Source: Natrialba chahannaoensis JCM 10990 (GTDB taxonomy: Archaea > Halobacteriota > Halobacteria > Halobacteriales > Natrialbaceae). Taken from it: DNA of 64,000 nucleotides. This document shows positions 45,246 to 53,504 of this stretch, piece after piece. The stretch lies in assembly GCF_000337135.1 (NCBI RefSeq), contig NZ_AOIN01000067.1, forward strand, positions 67,443-131,442, written 5' to 3'. The notes below the pieces were generated by a model. That model had not been told where the DNA came from. It saw nothing but the letters and a program-made list of their open reading frames with translations, and did no database searches. Each line of letters starts with the position of its first letter. The first letter of the stretch is position 1. Position numbers and translations under genes: made by a program.

Positions 45246-45896
45246 TCACTCGAATGCGGTCGTATCCCCGCGGCGATACCTGTCGAGCCGTCGGTACCCC
45301 TGGACGACGCCGTCCGTGTCGAGGTCGATCTCGTACCGGCCGAGCACGTCCTGCGTGTCCGGGATCGACGAGCGCTCGACGACCTCGACAACGGCACACC
45401 AGCCCTCGTCTGTCGGCGAGATTTCACTGACGCCGTCGAACTCGTGGCCGATGAGTTCGCCGGCCGTCGAGACGACGGTTCGGCGGATCGCGAGCACGCC
45501 TTCGATCCGGTCGGCGTCGACCTTCGATTCGACCTCGACGTCGAAGTCGTCGGTGTCGACGTCGCCGGGATCTGTTGTTTCGTTGCTTGCCATATGGGTT
45601 TCTTCGTCTGTCTGGTCGGTCTCTGGTTGGTCAGTGTCTGACTGTTCTTGCTCGTCTTGCTCTTCTTCCTGCCCCTGCTCTTGCTCTTCACCGCCTCCGT
45701 TCTCCTCTTCAGCGTCCTGTTCCTCAGATTCAGCAGCCGATTCTTCCGTCTCGTCGTCGGACTCACTCACTGTCGGATCATCCTCGTCGTGTTGAAAGCA
45801 AAAGCCGTCCTCCTGGGCCGGCCGCGAGCAGCGCTCGCCGTCAGCGGTGAGCGCCTTACACTGTGTCGTCGCGTCCGCTGTCTCTGCGTTTCCCAT
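45246..45896 (-). CDS. gvpO: Gas vesicle protein GvpO with N-terminal zinc-finger-like extension
   Basis: A 216-residue protein whose last 95 residues are the GvpO domain (T-V-V-S-T-A-G-E-L-I-G, E-G-W-C-A-V-V-E-V-V-E, then I-P-D-T-Q-D-V-L-G-R-Y-E). GvpO is needed for gas vesicle formation in haloarchaea and may influence transcript or assembly levels. The N-terminus adds C-K-A-L-T-A-D-G-E-R-C-S and G-F-C-F-Q-H, a C-x7-C-x11-C-x2-H motif like the DUF5763 zinc motif, and then 60 residues of Glu/Asp/Gln. It starts four bases after gvpN and is the last gene of gvpA-N-O. Confidence 0.88.
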   Translation of the reverse strand: MGNAETADATTQCKALTADGERCSRPAQEDGFCFQHDEDDPTVSESDDETEESAAESEEQDAEEENGGGEEQEQGQEEEQDEQEQSDTDQPETDQTDEETHMASNETTDPGDVDTDDFDVEVESKVDADRIEGVLAIRRTVVSTAGELIGHEFDGVSEISPTDEGWCAVVEVVERSSIPDTQDVLGRYEIDLDTDGVVQGYRRLDRYRRGDTTAFE

Positions 45897-45900
45897 GCTC

Positions 45901-47070
45901 TCAGTCTCGAAGAACCTCGTTAATCTGCCTTTGCAGGGCGGCGATCCCGTCGATCTCTGCCTCCGTCCCGGCGACTTTCGGACCGAGCACATCCGTCAAC
46001 ACGTCAGCGAGCAGGTCGTCGCTGTCGCCGTCGCTGAACTGAATCTGACCACCGTCTGTCCGCCCAGCCGCAGCCTCGCCGCCGTCCCAGTCGTCGAACA
46101 CCGAAAGCCCCTTCGCGGCCGTAATCGCGGCCCGCGTTCCGACGACGATTGGTAGCTCCTCGCGTAGCGTTCGGGTCGCGTTGACGACCGTCTCAATCTC
46201 CTCGTCGGAGACGGTTCGGCCCGGGTCGTCGTCAGCAGGCCCGTCCTGCTTCTCAGCCACGTGTGACCGAACGATTTCGTGCTCGGTCTCCGCGTCGTAG
46301 TAGTCGACGTGCACGCCGACCATCCGGTCGAGCAGCGCATCCTGTTGCTGGTGGACACCCGCGTACTCCACATCGTTCGACGTGAAAATCACGCGGAACT
46401 CCGGATGCACGTCGATCGATCTGTCGGCTCCGTACTTGCCCGGCCGCTCGAGTACACCCTCCTCGAGGACGGAGAGCAAGACGTTGTGGGCGGCGGGGTC
46501 GCTCCGGGAGAACTCGTTGTAGATGAACGTTGCGCCCTCACGGACCGCGACGGAAAGTGGGTTGTCGACCCAGCGGTCGCGGACGATCTGTGTCTTCTTG
46601 CTGACGCCGCTGACGTACTCATCGCGCTCCTCGTAGCGTTCGCCGCCGCTGTAGCCGCCGACGAGCGCGCTCGTGTCGACCGCCTTGTCGCCGTTGCAGA
46701 GGACGACCGGTCGGCCGCGTGCTGCGGCCGCTGACAGTGCGAGTGCCGTCTTGCCAGTGCCGGTCGGTCCGATCAGGTGAACCGGCTGATCGGCAGCGAG
46801 CCACCCGGTTATCCGGTCGCGAACGGCCGCAACGGCGTCGGTTTCGATGAACGGTTCCGGTGCGGCGTCGGCGGGATCTATGAGGAGGTCGTCCTCGCTT
46901 GTGCGCTGGGTGTGAGTACCCCCCGACTTCCCGGACGGTTCGCTCTCTGTCTTCGCCTTCGATACCGACCGAGCCAGTTTCTTCCGGGCCTTGCAGCGCT
47001 GTTTCGCCTCCCGATCATCGCGAATCTTTCTGCCGCGGACCGTACGCTTGCGCGAGGTGTCCTCGGCCAT
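45901..47070 (-). CDS. gvpN: Gas vesicle ATPase GvpN
   Basis: A 389-residue AAA+ protein of the MoxR/CbbQ type. A basic N-terminal 60 residues precede the ATPase: H-L-I-G-P-T-G-T-G-K-T-A-L (Walker A), A-T-F-I-Y-N-E-F-S-R-S (Walker B region) and V-I-F-T-S-N-D-V-E-Y (sensor 1). GvpN helps gas vesicles grow to full width and may remodel the GvpA shell. It lies six bases after gvpA. The basic tail and a C-terminal spacer make it longer than the roughly 345 residues of the classic protein. Confidence 0.93.
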   Translation of the reverse strand: MAEDTSRKRTVRGRKIRDDREAKQRCKARKKLARSVSKAKTESEPSGKSGGTHTQRTSEDDLLIDPADAAPEPFIETDAVAAVRDRITGWLAADQPVHLIGPTGTGKTALALSAAAARGRPVVLCNGDKAVDTSALVGGYSGGERYEERDEYVSGVSKKTQIVRDRWVDNPLSVAVREGATFIYNEFSRSDPAAHNVLLSVLEEGVLERPGKYGADRSIDVHPEFRVIFTSNDVEYAGVHQQQDALLDRMVGVHVDYYDAETEHEIVRSHVAEKQDGPADDDPGRTVSDEEIETVVNATRTLREELPIVVGTRAAITAAKGLSVFDDWDGGEAAAGRTDGGQIQFSDGDSDDLLADVLTDVLGPKVAGTEAEIDGIAALQRQINEVLRD

Positions 47071-47076
47071 CGTGGG

Positions 47077-47364
47077 TTACTCGGTGGCCGATTTCGGCGA
47101 GGATTCGGGCCGCGGCTCGACCTCGAGCTCTTCTAGGTCCTCGAGGTCGCCCTCCGCGGTCGCTTGCTCAATTTTTGCGATCTCCTCCGCGTAGTGGAGG
47201 AACGTGTCGACGGAGGCGACGACGACACGGGCCTCGATGGTGAGGAGTTCGATCCCGACGACCGAGACGCGCGCCCAGACGTCGATGACGACACCCTTGT
47301 CGAGTACGCGGTCCAGTACCTCCGCGAGACTCGATGAGTCGGGCCGTCGTTGTGGTTGTGCCAT
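47077..47364 (-). CDS. gvpA: Gas vesicle structural protein GvpA
   Basis: A 95-residue shell protein. The core [25 protein letters not shown] is the hydrophobic helix-strand-strand unit that polymerises into the gas-permeable wall, and [13 protein letters not shown] follows. The C-terminal tail ([10 protein letters not shown] to the end) is about 20 residues longer than in the best-known GvpA. I chose the ATG at 47364, which gives the family start. It is the first gene of gvpA-N-O. Confidence 0.95.
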   Translation of the reverse strand: MAQPQRRPDSSSLAEVLDRVLDKGVVIDVWARVSVVGIELLTIEARVVVASVDTFLHYAEEIAKIEQATAEGDLEDLEELEVEPRPESSPKSATE

Positions 47365-47406
47365 TGCGAGTCGCGATTCACCCCGGTTTCGTAACACGAC
47401 TTTCGT

Positions 47407-47477
47407 TGCGACTGCAAGCCAGTTGCTGGCTGTGAGCGCCTCAAATCGGTATTGCTAGCTGGGCTGCGACTGCAAGC
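47407..47477 (-). promoter_or_regulatory. Direct repeats upstream of gvpA
   Basis: TGCGACTGCAAGC occurs at 47407-47419 and again at 47465-47477 (58 bases apart), 43-113 bases before the gvpA start on its strand. Spaced repeats at promoter distance suggest activator sites. In other haloarchaea gvpA is activated by GvpE, but gvpE is missing from this cluster. Confidence 0.45.
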
Positions 47478-47890
47478 AGTACGATAACGCACGGGGCTAT
47501 CGAACACTTCCTGACGATTGCGTTTCACGACTGCGGGGACGGGATCACTGCCGCCGTCACCGTCGACATCGATGCCGACGGGTCAAACTGGTGCGTGATC
47601 GTGTCCCTGGTCCAACATACCTCTCATGACCGACACACGATCCAGCCGTCACACGCGGCCGTGCTCGCAGTGGTGGAGAACGCTGCTCACGCACAGCCTC
47701 TCACCCACACTCAGGTCCAAGTTTTCACCCACATCCAGACCCCTGCCCACACTCATGTCCAGATCCAGACCCACAGCCACAGCCACAGCCGCACAAAGGC
47801 TCCGACCTTTGTCCCACCACCATCCCCCCCCCAACACCCACCACTACACCCATCCCCACCCCGTCGTCCACTACGGAGCGTGACTACCCA
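47436..47890 (+). other. gvpA-gvpF divergent region with possible GvpO-like remnant and C-rich tract
   Basis: From 47436 one plus-strand frame stays open and reads, around 47490-47620, A-I-E-H-F-L-T-I-A-F-H-D-C-G-D-G-I-T and D-I-D-A-D-G-S-N-W-C-V-I-V-S-L-V. This echoes the G-W-C-A-V-V-E-V-V part of GvpO but has no start codon. From about 47700 to 47870 the plus strand is strongly C/A-rich with CACAGC and CCCACC repeats, possibly able to form unusual structure. Promoters for gvpF and gvpA must lie in this region. Confidence 0.35.
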
Positions 47891-48526
47891 ATGAGCAACA
47901 GTAACCGATACGTCTACGGCATCGTCAACAGCGGCGACATCGAGTTCGAAACCGACGCCGTCGCCGGCGCAGACCGCGTCTATACCGTCTCCCACCGCCG
48001 ACTCGGTGCTGTCGTCTCGAACATCGACACCACCGATCCCGAGGAGACCGACGAAGACGCCACACGCCACGACGACGTCCTGCGCGAGATCATGGACTAC
48101 GACGGTGGCCGAACCATCGTCCCGATGCAGTTCGGCATGGCCTTCGAGAGCGATCGCACCCTCAAGAACGTCCTCCGCGGCGCACGGCCCGCCTTCCGCC
48201 GCGCCATGAACGATATCGAGGGCCGCATCGAACTCGGCCTCAAACTCGTCACACAGGAAGACGCCACGGTCGACCCCGACGAAATCGAGGCCGCCGTCGA
48301 AGACGAACTCGAGTCCATCGTCGCACAGACGGTTACGAACGACCAGTTCAGTGACCGCCTCGTCCTGAACAAGTCCTACCTCGTCGACGAGGACGACCGC
48401 GCGGCGTTCGACGACGGTGTCGCCCGCATCGAGGACACCTACGGCGACGACCTGTTGGTTCAGTACACTGGCCCCTTCGCGCCGTACAGCTTCGTCGATG
48501 TCGAAATCGGGGCCCAATCTCGGTGA
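47891..48526 (+). CDS. gvpF: Gas vesicle protein GvpF
   Basis: A 211-residue GvpF/L-family protein, a minor shell-associated assembly factor. It begins R-Y-V-Y-G-I-V and contains I-V-P-M-Q-F-G-M-A-F and Y-T-G-P-F-A-P-Y-S-F-V, the family's two conserved ends. It is the first gene of the plus-strand cluster and overlaps gvpG by four bases. Confidence 0.92.
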   Translation: MSNSNRYVYGIVNSGDIEFETDAVAGADRVYTVSHRRLGAVVSNIDTTDPEETDEDATRHDDVLREIMDYDGGRTIVPMQFGMAFESDRTLKNVLRGARPAFRRAMNDIEGRIELGLKLVTQEDATVDPDEIEAAVEDELESIVAQTVTNDQFSDRLVLNKSYLVDEDDRAAFDDGVARIEDTYGDDLLVQYTGPFAPYSFVDVEIGAQSR

Positions 48527-48786
48527 CTACTATGTTCGTTCTCGACGACCTCCTGTTTCGGCCGTTCGTGGGCATCATCGACGCGCTGCACTCGCTCGCA
48601 CTCGAGGAACTCTACGACGTGGACGCACTCGAGGACGAGCGCAAGGAGAACCAGTTGCTGTACGAACTCGGCGAGCGATCGGAGGAGGAGTACCTGGAGC
48701 GAAAGGAAGTGATCGAGGAGGAACTCGAAATTGCTCGTGAGGTGCACGAGCAGTTCGGGAGTGGTCGTGTCGAGGTGAAACGGTGA
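48523..48786 (+). CDS. gvpG: Gas vesicle protein GvpG
   Basis: An 87-residue, mostly helical accessory protein. F-V-L-D-D-L-L-F-R-P-F-V-G-I-I-D at the N-terminus and a long charged helix (Y-E-L-G-E-R-S-E-E-E-Y-L-E-R-K) are typical. It starts with GTG overlapping the gvpF stop; an ATG three codons later is also possible. It overlaps the next start by four bases. Confidence 0.9.
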   Translation: MTTMFVLDDLLFRPFVGIIDALHSLALEELYDVDALEDERKENQLLYELGERSEEEYLERKEVIEEELEIAREVHEQFGSGRVEVKR

Positions 48787-49808
48787 TGGTTCCTGATGGT
48801 AGTAGTGGTGGCAGCGGTGGCGGCAGCGGTCGTGGAGGTAGTAACGGTGGCAGCGGTAGCGGTGGTGGTCCCGGTGCTGATGGTACTGGTGGCAGTGACG
48901 GCAACGGTGGCAATGGCCGTGATCGACGGGTCGGACACAACGGACGTGATGAGCGGGATGAACGAGATGAACGAGACGACTGGAACAATTGGGACGAACG
49001 GGGCGAGCGTAAGCAACGCGATTCTCGTGATGCCCGCGACTCGGACACCGGCTGGCTCGCCACGTTCCGGGCACTGCTCGACCGGCTGGAGGGTGACTCG
49101 AAATCCAACACCCTCTCGAATCGTGGCCGACGGAGCCGTGACCGGTCGATATTCGATTACAACATCTCGATTCGGACGGGTGACGATCTCCTCGACGACT
49201 CCCGGTTTGGCGACTCGATTGCAGACGAATGGCTCGAACGGTTCCGGAACCGAGACAGCACAGGAAACGACACCGACGAGCGACGGCAGGGACGGGACCT
49301 CCCCTCCCGATCGTGGTCGTCTCGCCGGCATTCCCCCCGTTCATCATCGGATCGATCATCACGCGTCCGCGACGCCGCATCGACAGGCCCGTCGCCACCG
49401 TCGACGGGAAGCGGGACTCGGCCAGACAATCACCGCGTAACGACGCGCACCCACGAGGACGAACTCCTCGTCATTGCCGATGTCTCCGGCGTCGCCCGTG
49501 AGGACGTCACGGTCGGCTTCAGCGACACTGAACTGGTCGTCGTGATCACCGGCACCGAACTCGAGCGCGTCGAGGTCCCCTGGCCCGACCGAACTGGTCA
49601 GGCAGCGATTAACAACGGTGTCTTGACGGTCCAGGTCCGTCCCGACCAGTCGAACACTGCTGCTGATGAACCAACAGGATACTCGAGTTCAGCTTCGAGT
49701 TCGGGTGCAAGTTCGGATACGGGTGCGGGCTCAAACTCGAGTTCGGAGTCAAGTTCGAACACCGACTCGAATACCGGGGCCGAGACCGAGTCAGGAGGGG
49801 AGCCATGA
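48783..49808 (+). CDS. gvpH: Gas vesicle protein GvpH, HSP20-like, with Gly-rich extension
   Basis: A 341-residue protein, about twice the normal length. Residues about 215-290 form the alpha-crystallin/HSP20 fold of GvpH (E-L-L-V-I-A-D-V-S-G-V, V-G-F-S-D-T-E-L-V-V-V-I, N-N-G-V-L-T-V-Q-V). The first 50 residues are Gly/Ser/Asn repeats, the next 140 are Arg/Asp/Ser-rich, and the last 50 are Ser-rich repeats. GvpH is thought to act as a chaperone in shell assembly. It starts at GTG overlapping gvpG (the ATG one codon later is possible) and overlaps gvpI by four bases. Confidence 0.85.
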   Translation: MMVPDGSSGGSGGGSGRGGSNGGSGSGGGPGADGTGGSDGNGGNGRDRRVGHNGRDERDERDERDDWNNWDERGERKQRDSRDARDSDTGWLATFRALLDRLEGDSKSNTLSNRGRRSRDRSIFDYNISIRTGDDLLDDSRFGDSIADEWLERFRNRDSTGNDTDERRQGRDLPSRSWSSRRHSPRSSSDRSSRVRDAASTGPSPPSTGSGTRPDNHRVTTRTHEDELLVIADVSGVAREDVTVGFSDTELVVVITGTELERVEVPWPDRTGQAAINNGVLTVQVRPDQSNTAADEPTGYSSSASSSGASSDTGAGSNSSSESSSNTDSNTGAETESGGEP

Positions 49809-50821
49809 GCGACGGCTCGGTGACCGAGTCGGTCGATGCCGACCTCGGCGACCTCATTGCAGATGCAGAGGATGCACTCGAGTCACTCGAGACGTTCGGC
49901 GAGGAAGACGGTACCGACCGCGAGAGCCTCGACGACGAGACCCTCACCGACCTTTCACAGAATCTCGACACCCTCGCCGAACTGGCGACCGAACTCGAGT
50001 CTGTCCTCGAGACGGTCGACCTGTCGGACCTTCCGGAGGCAGTCGACGCAGACGAATTGGTTGCAGCAATCAACGCGGGTGAAATGCCGTCTGCACTGGC
50101 TGATGACGACACTGGTGCATCCGACGTGATCGATTTCGGACACCTCTTTCAGGCGATCGACTTGCTCGATGCCTGGGATGCAACTGACCTCGGCAGCCTC
50201 TGGGAGACGAAACGCGATCTCGAGGAAACGGCCGGGGAACTGACTGGTGACGACGAGGACGGCGGTGGGGGCGGGATCACAGAAGGTCTCGTCGGCGATG
50301 ACGACGGTGAGGATGATGACCTCCTCGACGCGGATTTCGACGGCGACATGCTCGAGACGGACGCCGACCCCACCGAACTGCTCGGCGACATCGACGTGAT
50401 GGACGATCCCGAGGCCTACCAGGTCGCGATCCAGCAGACGGCGATGGCGGGGATCGACAGCTTTCGGGCGGCGTTACTCGAGACGCACGCCAAATTTTCC
50501 CGGGTTCACGAGTTCAATCGGGAGAAGATGCGCCGCCAGGATACGAGTGCGAACTCGCGCAATCCGACGGCGGCGTCGACGATGCCGACAGAGCGAGCGG
50601 ATGTCGCGAGTGGCGTCAAGCACTCGACGGTGCCACAGCAGGTCAAACTCTCGACGGCCCCGAGTCGGAAGCGGATCTACGGCAAGCGGTTCGAGCGCGA
50701 ACGGAAAAAGCGCCGAAACGATGCCTCTCTCGACGAGACCGAGGACGAACAGGCGACTGAACAACCGGCGGACCAGCGTGCGAGCGACGATGTCGGAAAC
50801 ACCGACGGAGGTGCGAACTGA
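49805..50821 (+). CDS. gvpI: Gas vesicle protein GvpI with acidic N-terminal extension
   Basis: A 338-residue protein. The basic C-terminal third (H-S-T-V-P-Q-Q-V-K-L-S-T-A-P-S-R-K-R-I-Y-G-K-R-F) is the GvpI signature. Ahead of it are about 230 acidic residues with helical leucine-rich segments (T-L-A-E-L-A-T-E-L-E-S-V-L-E-T-V), a Gly run and a long conserved-looking helix (Q-V-A-I-Q-Q-T-A-M-A-G-I-D-S-F-R). The classic GvpI is about 140 residues. The position between gvpH and gvpJ agrees. The acidic part may be a fused partner. Confidence 0.75.
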   Translation: MSDGSVTESVDADLGDLIADAEDALESLETFGEEDGTDRESLDDETLTDLSQNLDTLAELATELESVLETVDLSDLPEAVDADELVAAINAGEMPSALADDDTGASDVIDFGHLFQAIDLLDAWDATDLGSLWETKRDLEETAGELTGDDEDGGGGGITEGLVGDDDGEDDDLLDADFDGDMLETDADPTELLGDIDVMDDPEAYQVAIQQTAMAGIDSFRAALLETHAKFSRVHEFNREKMRRQDTSANSRNPTAASTMPTERADVASGVKHSTVPQQVKLSTAPSRKRIYGKRFERERKKRRNDASLDETEDEQATEQPADQRASDDVGNTDGGAN

Positions 50822-50915
50822 TGCCTGTTCGAGCCCAGCCGTTGGTCTTCTGGACGAGCCGTGTCGCCACTGCCGCTACAGTACCTGTATCCAGCATGAG
50901 TCACACCAGACCTGA
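50811..50915 (+). CDS. Possible 34-residue Cys/His peptide between gvpI and gvpJ
   Basis: A GTG-started frame right behind a GGAG sequence, overlapping the gvpI end. It reads D-E-P-C-R-H-C-R-Y-S-T-C-I-Q-H-E-S-H, a C-x2-C-x4-C-x2-H pattern. A second frame, starting with ATG on the gvpI stop (50821-51072), covers the rest of the 240-base gvpI-gvpJ gap but is Ser/Arg/Thr-rich and not protein-like. Coding status is uncertain. Confidence 0.3.
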   Translation: MRTDACSSPAVGLLDEPCRHCRYSTCIQHESHQT

Positions 50916-51061
50916 ATCAGCGTCGATGTCCCGTCGCAGTCGAACCGCCTCCCAGACATCACAGACAGAGCGTCGACAGAGCAAGAACTCGAGTGCTCCG
51001 TTTAGCTCGTGTCCCACTCCGTTGTCGGTGCCGAACGCGAACCCAACGCGAGGTGGGCCGG

Positions 51062-51505
51062 ATGGCCGATAGCTTCCAGCCGAGTCGCCAGCAGAGCGAT
51101 CTCGCTGATATCGTCGAGATGCTGCTGGACAAGGGCATCGTCATCAATGCCGACATCGCCGTCTCGATCGGCGACACGCAGTTGCTCGGCATCCAGCTTC
51201 GGGCTGCCATCGCCTCCTTCGAGACAGCGGCGAAGTACGGACTCGAGTTCCCCGAAGGGACGGATATGCAGCGAGTCGCCGAAGCGGCGGGCGATCCAGA
51301 ACTTGCCGAGATGGAGCGACCGAAGCCAGCGATCGATCCGACACGAGGGGTCAACGTGACGGCGGCTGACGACGGTGATGAGGACAGCGGTGATGACGAC
51401 GATAATGAGACCGGCGGTAATGATGGCGACGATGCTGATACCGAAGCAGCGACAGCACAGGACGACACCGACGAGACCGCCGACGACCCGGGGGGCAACG
51501 AATGA
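51062..51505 (+). CDS. gvpJ: Gas vesicle protein GvpJ
   Basis: A 147-residue GvpA-like minor shell protein: [26 protein letters not shown]. The shell domain ends near residue 75, and about 55 acidic residues follow. It is probably needed for nucleation or tip assembly. The ATG at 51062 fits the family, and its stop overlaps the gvpK start by four bases. Confidence 0.92.
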   Translation: MADSFQPSRQQSDLADIVEMLLDKGIVINADIAVSIGDTQLLGIQLRAAIASFETAAKYGLEFPEGTDMQRVAEAAGDPELAEMERPKPAIDPTRGVNVTAADDGDEDSGDDDDNETGGNDGDDADTEAATAQDDTDETADDPGGNE

Positions 51506-51846
51506 CCACGATCGACATCGGCGACGGCGACGACGCCCGCCAGGGACTGATCACCCTCGTCATCACTGTCGTCGAACTCCTCATCGACGCACTCGAGCGC
51601 GAGGCCGTCCGACGCATGGAGTCCGGCAACCTCTCGGACGAGGAAATCGACCGCCTCGGCCGCCAACTCGCAACGATCGAAGCGGAGATCGAACAGCTCA
51701 AAGCAGACGAGGGGATCGAAGACGGCGTCGACGACCTGCGCGGCGATCTGGATGGACTGGTCTCGGACGCGATCGAACAGTTCAACGCCGACGCGCCGTC
51801 TCACCGCAAACCCGGCTACTCTGTGTTCGGAGGTGAGGAACAGTGA
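51502..51846 (+). CDS. gvpK: Gas vesicle protein GvpK
   Basis: A 114-residue helical protein of normal length. The conserved N-terminal block [18 protein letters not shown] is followed by a coiled-coil-like middle, [17 protein letters not shown]. It is a required assembly factor. It overlaps both neighbours by four bases. Confidence 0.93.
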   Translation: MTTIDIGDGDDARQGLITLVITVVELLIDALEREAVRRMESGNLSDEEIDRLGRQLATIEAEIEQLKADEGIEDGVDDLRGDLDGLVSDAIEQFNADAPSHRKPGYSVFGGEEQ

Positions 51847-52847
51847 CGACTGACGAAACGACCCCCGACGCAGCGGATATTCCCGAGATCAACAACGGGC
51901 GCTACCTCTACTGTGTCGTCCAGGCCGAGTCCGACGCCGAACTCGAGACGACCGGGATCGACGGCGAGTCAGTTTCGGTGATCGCGGAGAACGGAATCGG
52001 AGCCGTCGTCCACGCCTGTGACGGGCTCTACGACACGGACGATCTCGGACAGATCCAGCGCTGGCTGATCCGCCACCAGACGGTAGTCGACGCGGCGGGT
52101 GAGGCGTTCGGCACGCCGGTTCCGTTCCAGTTCGACACGATCCTCCGCGGCGGCGAGGCTGGCCTTCGGCAGTGGCTTCGCGAGGAGACAGACACGCTGC
52201 AGCCGGTGCTCTCGGAGCTCGCTGGCCACTGGGAGTACCGCGTCGAGGTCGTCGAGTACGATTCGCCGGACGACGAGACGCTGATTGCGCAGGACGAGCG
52301 CCTGTCCGAACTCGAAGCGCAGATCGACGAGGCGAGCAAGGGACAGGCGTTCTTGCTCGAAAAGCAGTTCGACCAGCGACTCACCGAACTTCGGGCCGCC
52401 CGTCGCGAGACCATGACGGCCGAACTGGAGGCGGAGTTGGCCAAGGAAGCACGCGAGGTGCATACACTTGAGCGCTCGCCGGCGTCGGAGATTACGAAGG
52501 TTGCGGGTCGCGGTAGTGGCGGGAGCAGTAGGGAGAGCGATGGCGGTGACGGTGGCGATAATCATCGGCCCGGCGGTGACGGCGACACTGAGGACGAGAG
52601 CAACGCAACCACGGCCGACTCGGAGACCATCTGCCGACTCACACTCCTCGCACACGAAGACAATGAGGACGAGATTGGCTCGATCCTCGACGACGTGGCG
52701 GCCGAAGACGGGATCGAAGTCCGCTTCACGGGCCCATGGCCACCGTACACGTTCGCGCCGGCGATCGGCGACGACGAGAACGATGGCAATGGCAATGGCG
52801 ATGGCGATGGCGGAAACGCGGGTGGCCCAGCCCGCATCGGGGGGTGA
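51843..52847 (+). CDS. gvpL: Gas vesicle protein GvpL
   Basis: A 334-residue GvpF/L-family protein. It opens G-R-Y-L-Y-C-V-V and contains V-P-F-Q-F-D-T-I-L and G-P-W-P-P-Y-T-F-A, the family motifs. A Gly/Asp/Ser-rich low-complexity insert sits at about residues 220-260, and a Gly/Asn/Asp tail ends the chain. GvpL interacts with many accessory Gvp proteins and is thought to be a platform for assembly. It starts with GTG, overlapping gvpK by four bases. Confidence 0.9.
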   Translation: MTTDETTPDAADIPEINNGRYLYCVVQAESDAELETTGIDGESVSVIAENGIGAVVHACDGLYDTDDLGQIQRWLIRHQTVVDAAGEAFGTPVPFQFDTILRGGEAGLRQWLREETDTLQPVLSELAGHWEYRVEVVEYDSPDDETLIAQDERLSELEAQIDEASKGQAFLLEKQFDQRLTELRAARRETMTAELEAELAKEAREVHTLERSPASEITKVAGRGSGGSSRESDGGDGGDNHRPGGDGDTEDESNATTADSETICRLTLLAHEDNEDEIGSILDDVAAEDGIEVRFTGPWPPYTFAPAIGDDENDGNGNGDGDGGNAGGPARIGG

Positions 52848-52853
52848 CCAACT

Positions 52854-53234
52854 GTGGAACCGCGAAAGGACGACGACGCGCTGGTCGACCTGCTAGACGT
52901 GATCCTCCGGGACGGCGTGATCCTTCGGGCCGACGTTATCATCTCTGTCGCCGAAATCCCACTCGTCGGCCTCAAGCTCACGGCCGCACTCGCTGGCATG
53001 GAGACGATGACCGAGTACGGCCTCTTCGAGGAGTGGGACGCGAGACACAGGCTGCGTAGCGCAGAGAAACACGGCGAACTCGAGCAGACGACGGGGTCGG
53101 GTACGAAGACGGACGGGGCACAGCGGACGGCAGTTCCAGGTCCGCGACCGAGCGGCGAGTTAGACGGCCGCATCGGCACGTCGAGCCCGACTAGCAGCAG
53201 GAAAAGGGGGAGTAGACACGATCTTGATCGGTAA
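52854..53234 (+). CDS. gvpM: Gas vesicle protein GvpM
   Basis: A 126-residue GvpA-like protein: D-A-L-V-D-L-L-D-V-I-L-R-D-G-V-I-L-R-A-D-V-I-I-S-V, then G-L-K-L-T-A-A-L-A-G-M. It is a minor shell component, very aggregation-prone and held by GvpL/H in other species. The C-terminal 50 residues are Gly/Ser/Arg/Thr-rich. It starts with GTG six bases after gvpL and closes the cluster. Confidence 0.9.
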   Translation: MEPRKDDDALVDLLDVILRDGVILRADVIISVAEIPLVGLKLTAALAGMETMTEYGLFEEWDARHRLRSAEKHGELEQTTGSGTKTDGAQRTAVPGPRPSGELDGRIGTSSPTSSRKRGSRHDLDR

Positions 53235-53288
53235 TGTGGTACTCACCAGGTTGACCAGTGTCCTGCGCCGGATCACCGGTCGCAGCTG

Positions 53289-53504
53289 TCAGGCGAACTT
53301 CGGTCGCTCGGTCGTCAACTCGACGTCGCCAGAGACCGCCTCTTCGTCGCGATCCTCGTCGTAGACGTACTGACCGGTTGACCCACAGAGGGTACACTCG
53401 TAACTCTCTGATAGTTCGTTGATGACCTCTCCATCTTCGAAATAGACGCGACTCTGGGTGATCTGCAGGAACTGCGGGGTCTCACAGTTTGTACAGGTGA
53501 TCAT
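53289..53504 (-). CDS. Small zinc-ribbon protein
   Basis: A 71-residue protein with M-I-T-C-T-N-C-E near the start and Y-E-C-T-L-C-G-S-T near the middle, a four-Cys zinc ribbon followed by an acidic tail. It converges with gvpM but shares no known role with gas vesicles. Confidence 0.75.
   Translation of the reverse strand: MITCTNCETPQFLQITQSRVYFEDGEVINELSESYECTLCGSTGQYVYDEDRDEEAVSGDVELTTERPKFA

Noticed and set aside
47595-47894. 99-codon His/Thr/Pro-rich frame between gvpA and gvpF
   Set aside because: Its second half is the translation of the C/A-rich repeat tract, and the first part lacks a proper start; treated as a relic and low-complexity DNA.
50821-51072. 83-codon frame starting on the gvpI stop codon
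   Set aside because: Ser/Thr/Arg-rich translation without structure; the only support is the overlapping start.
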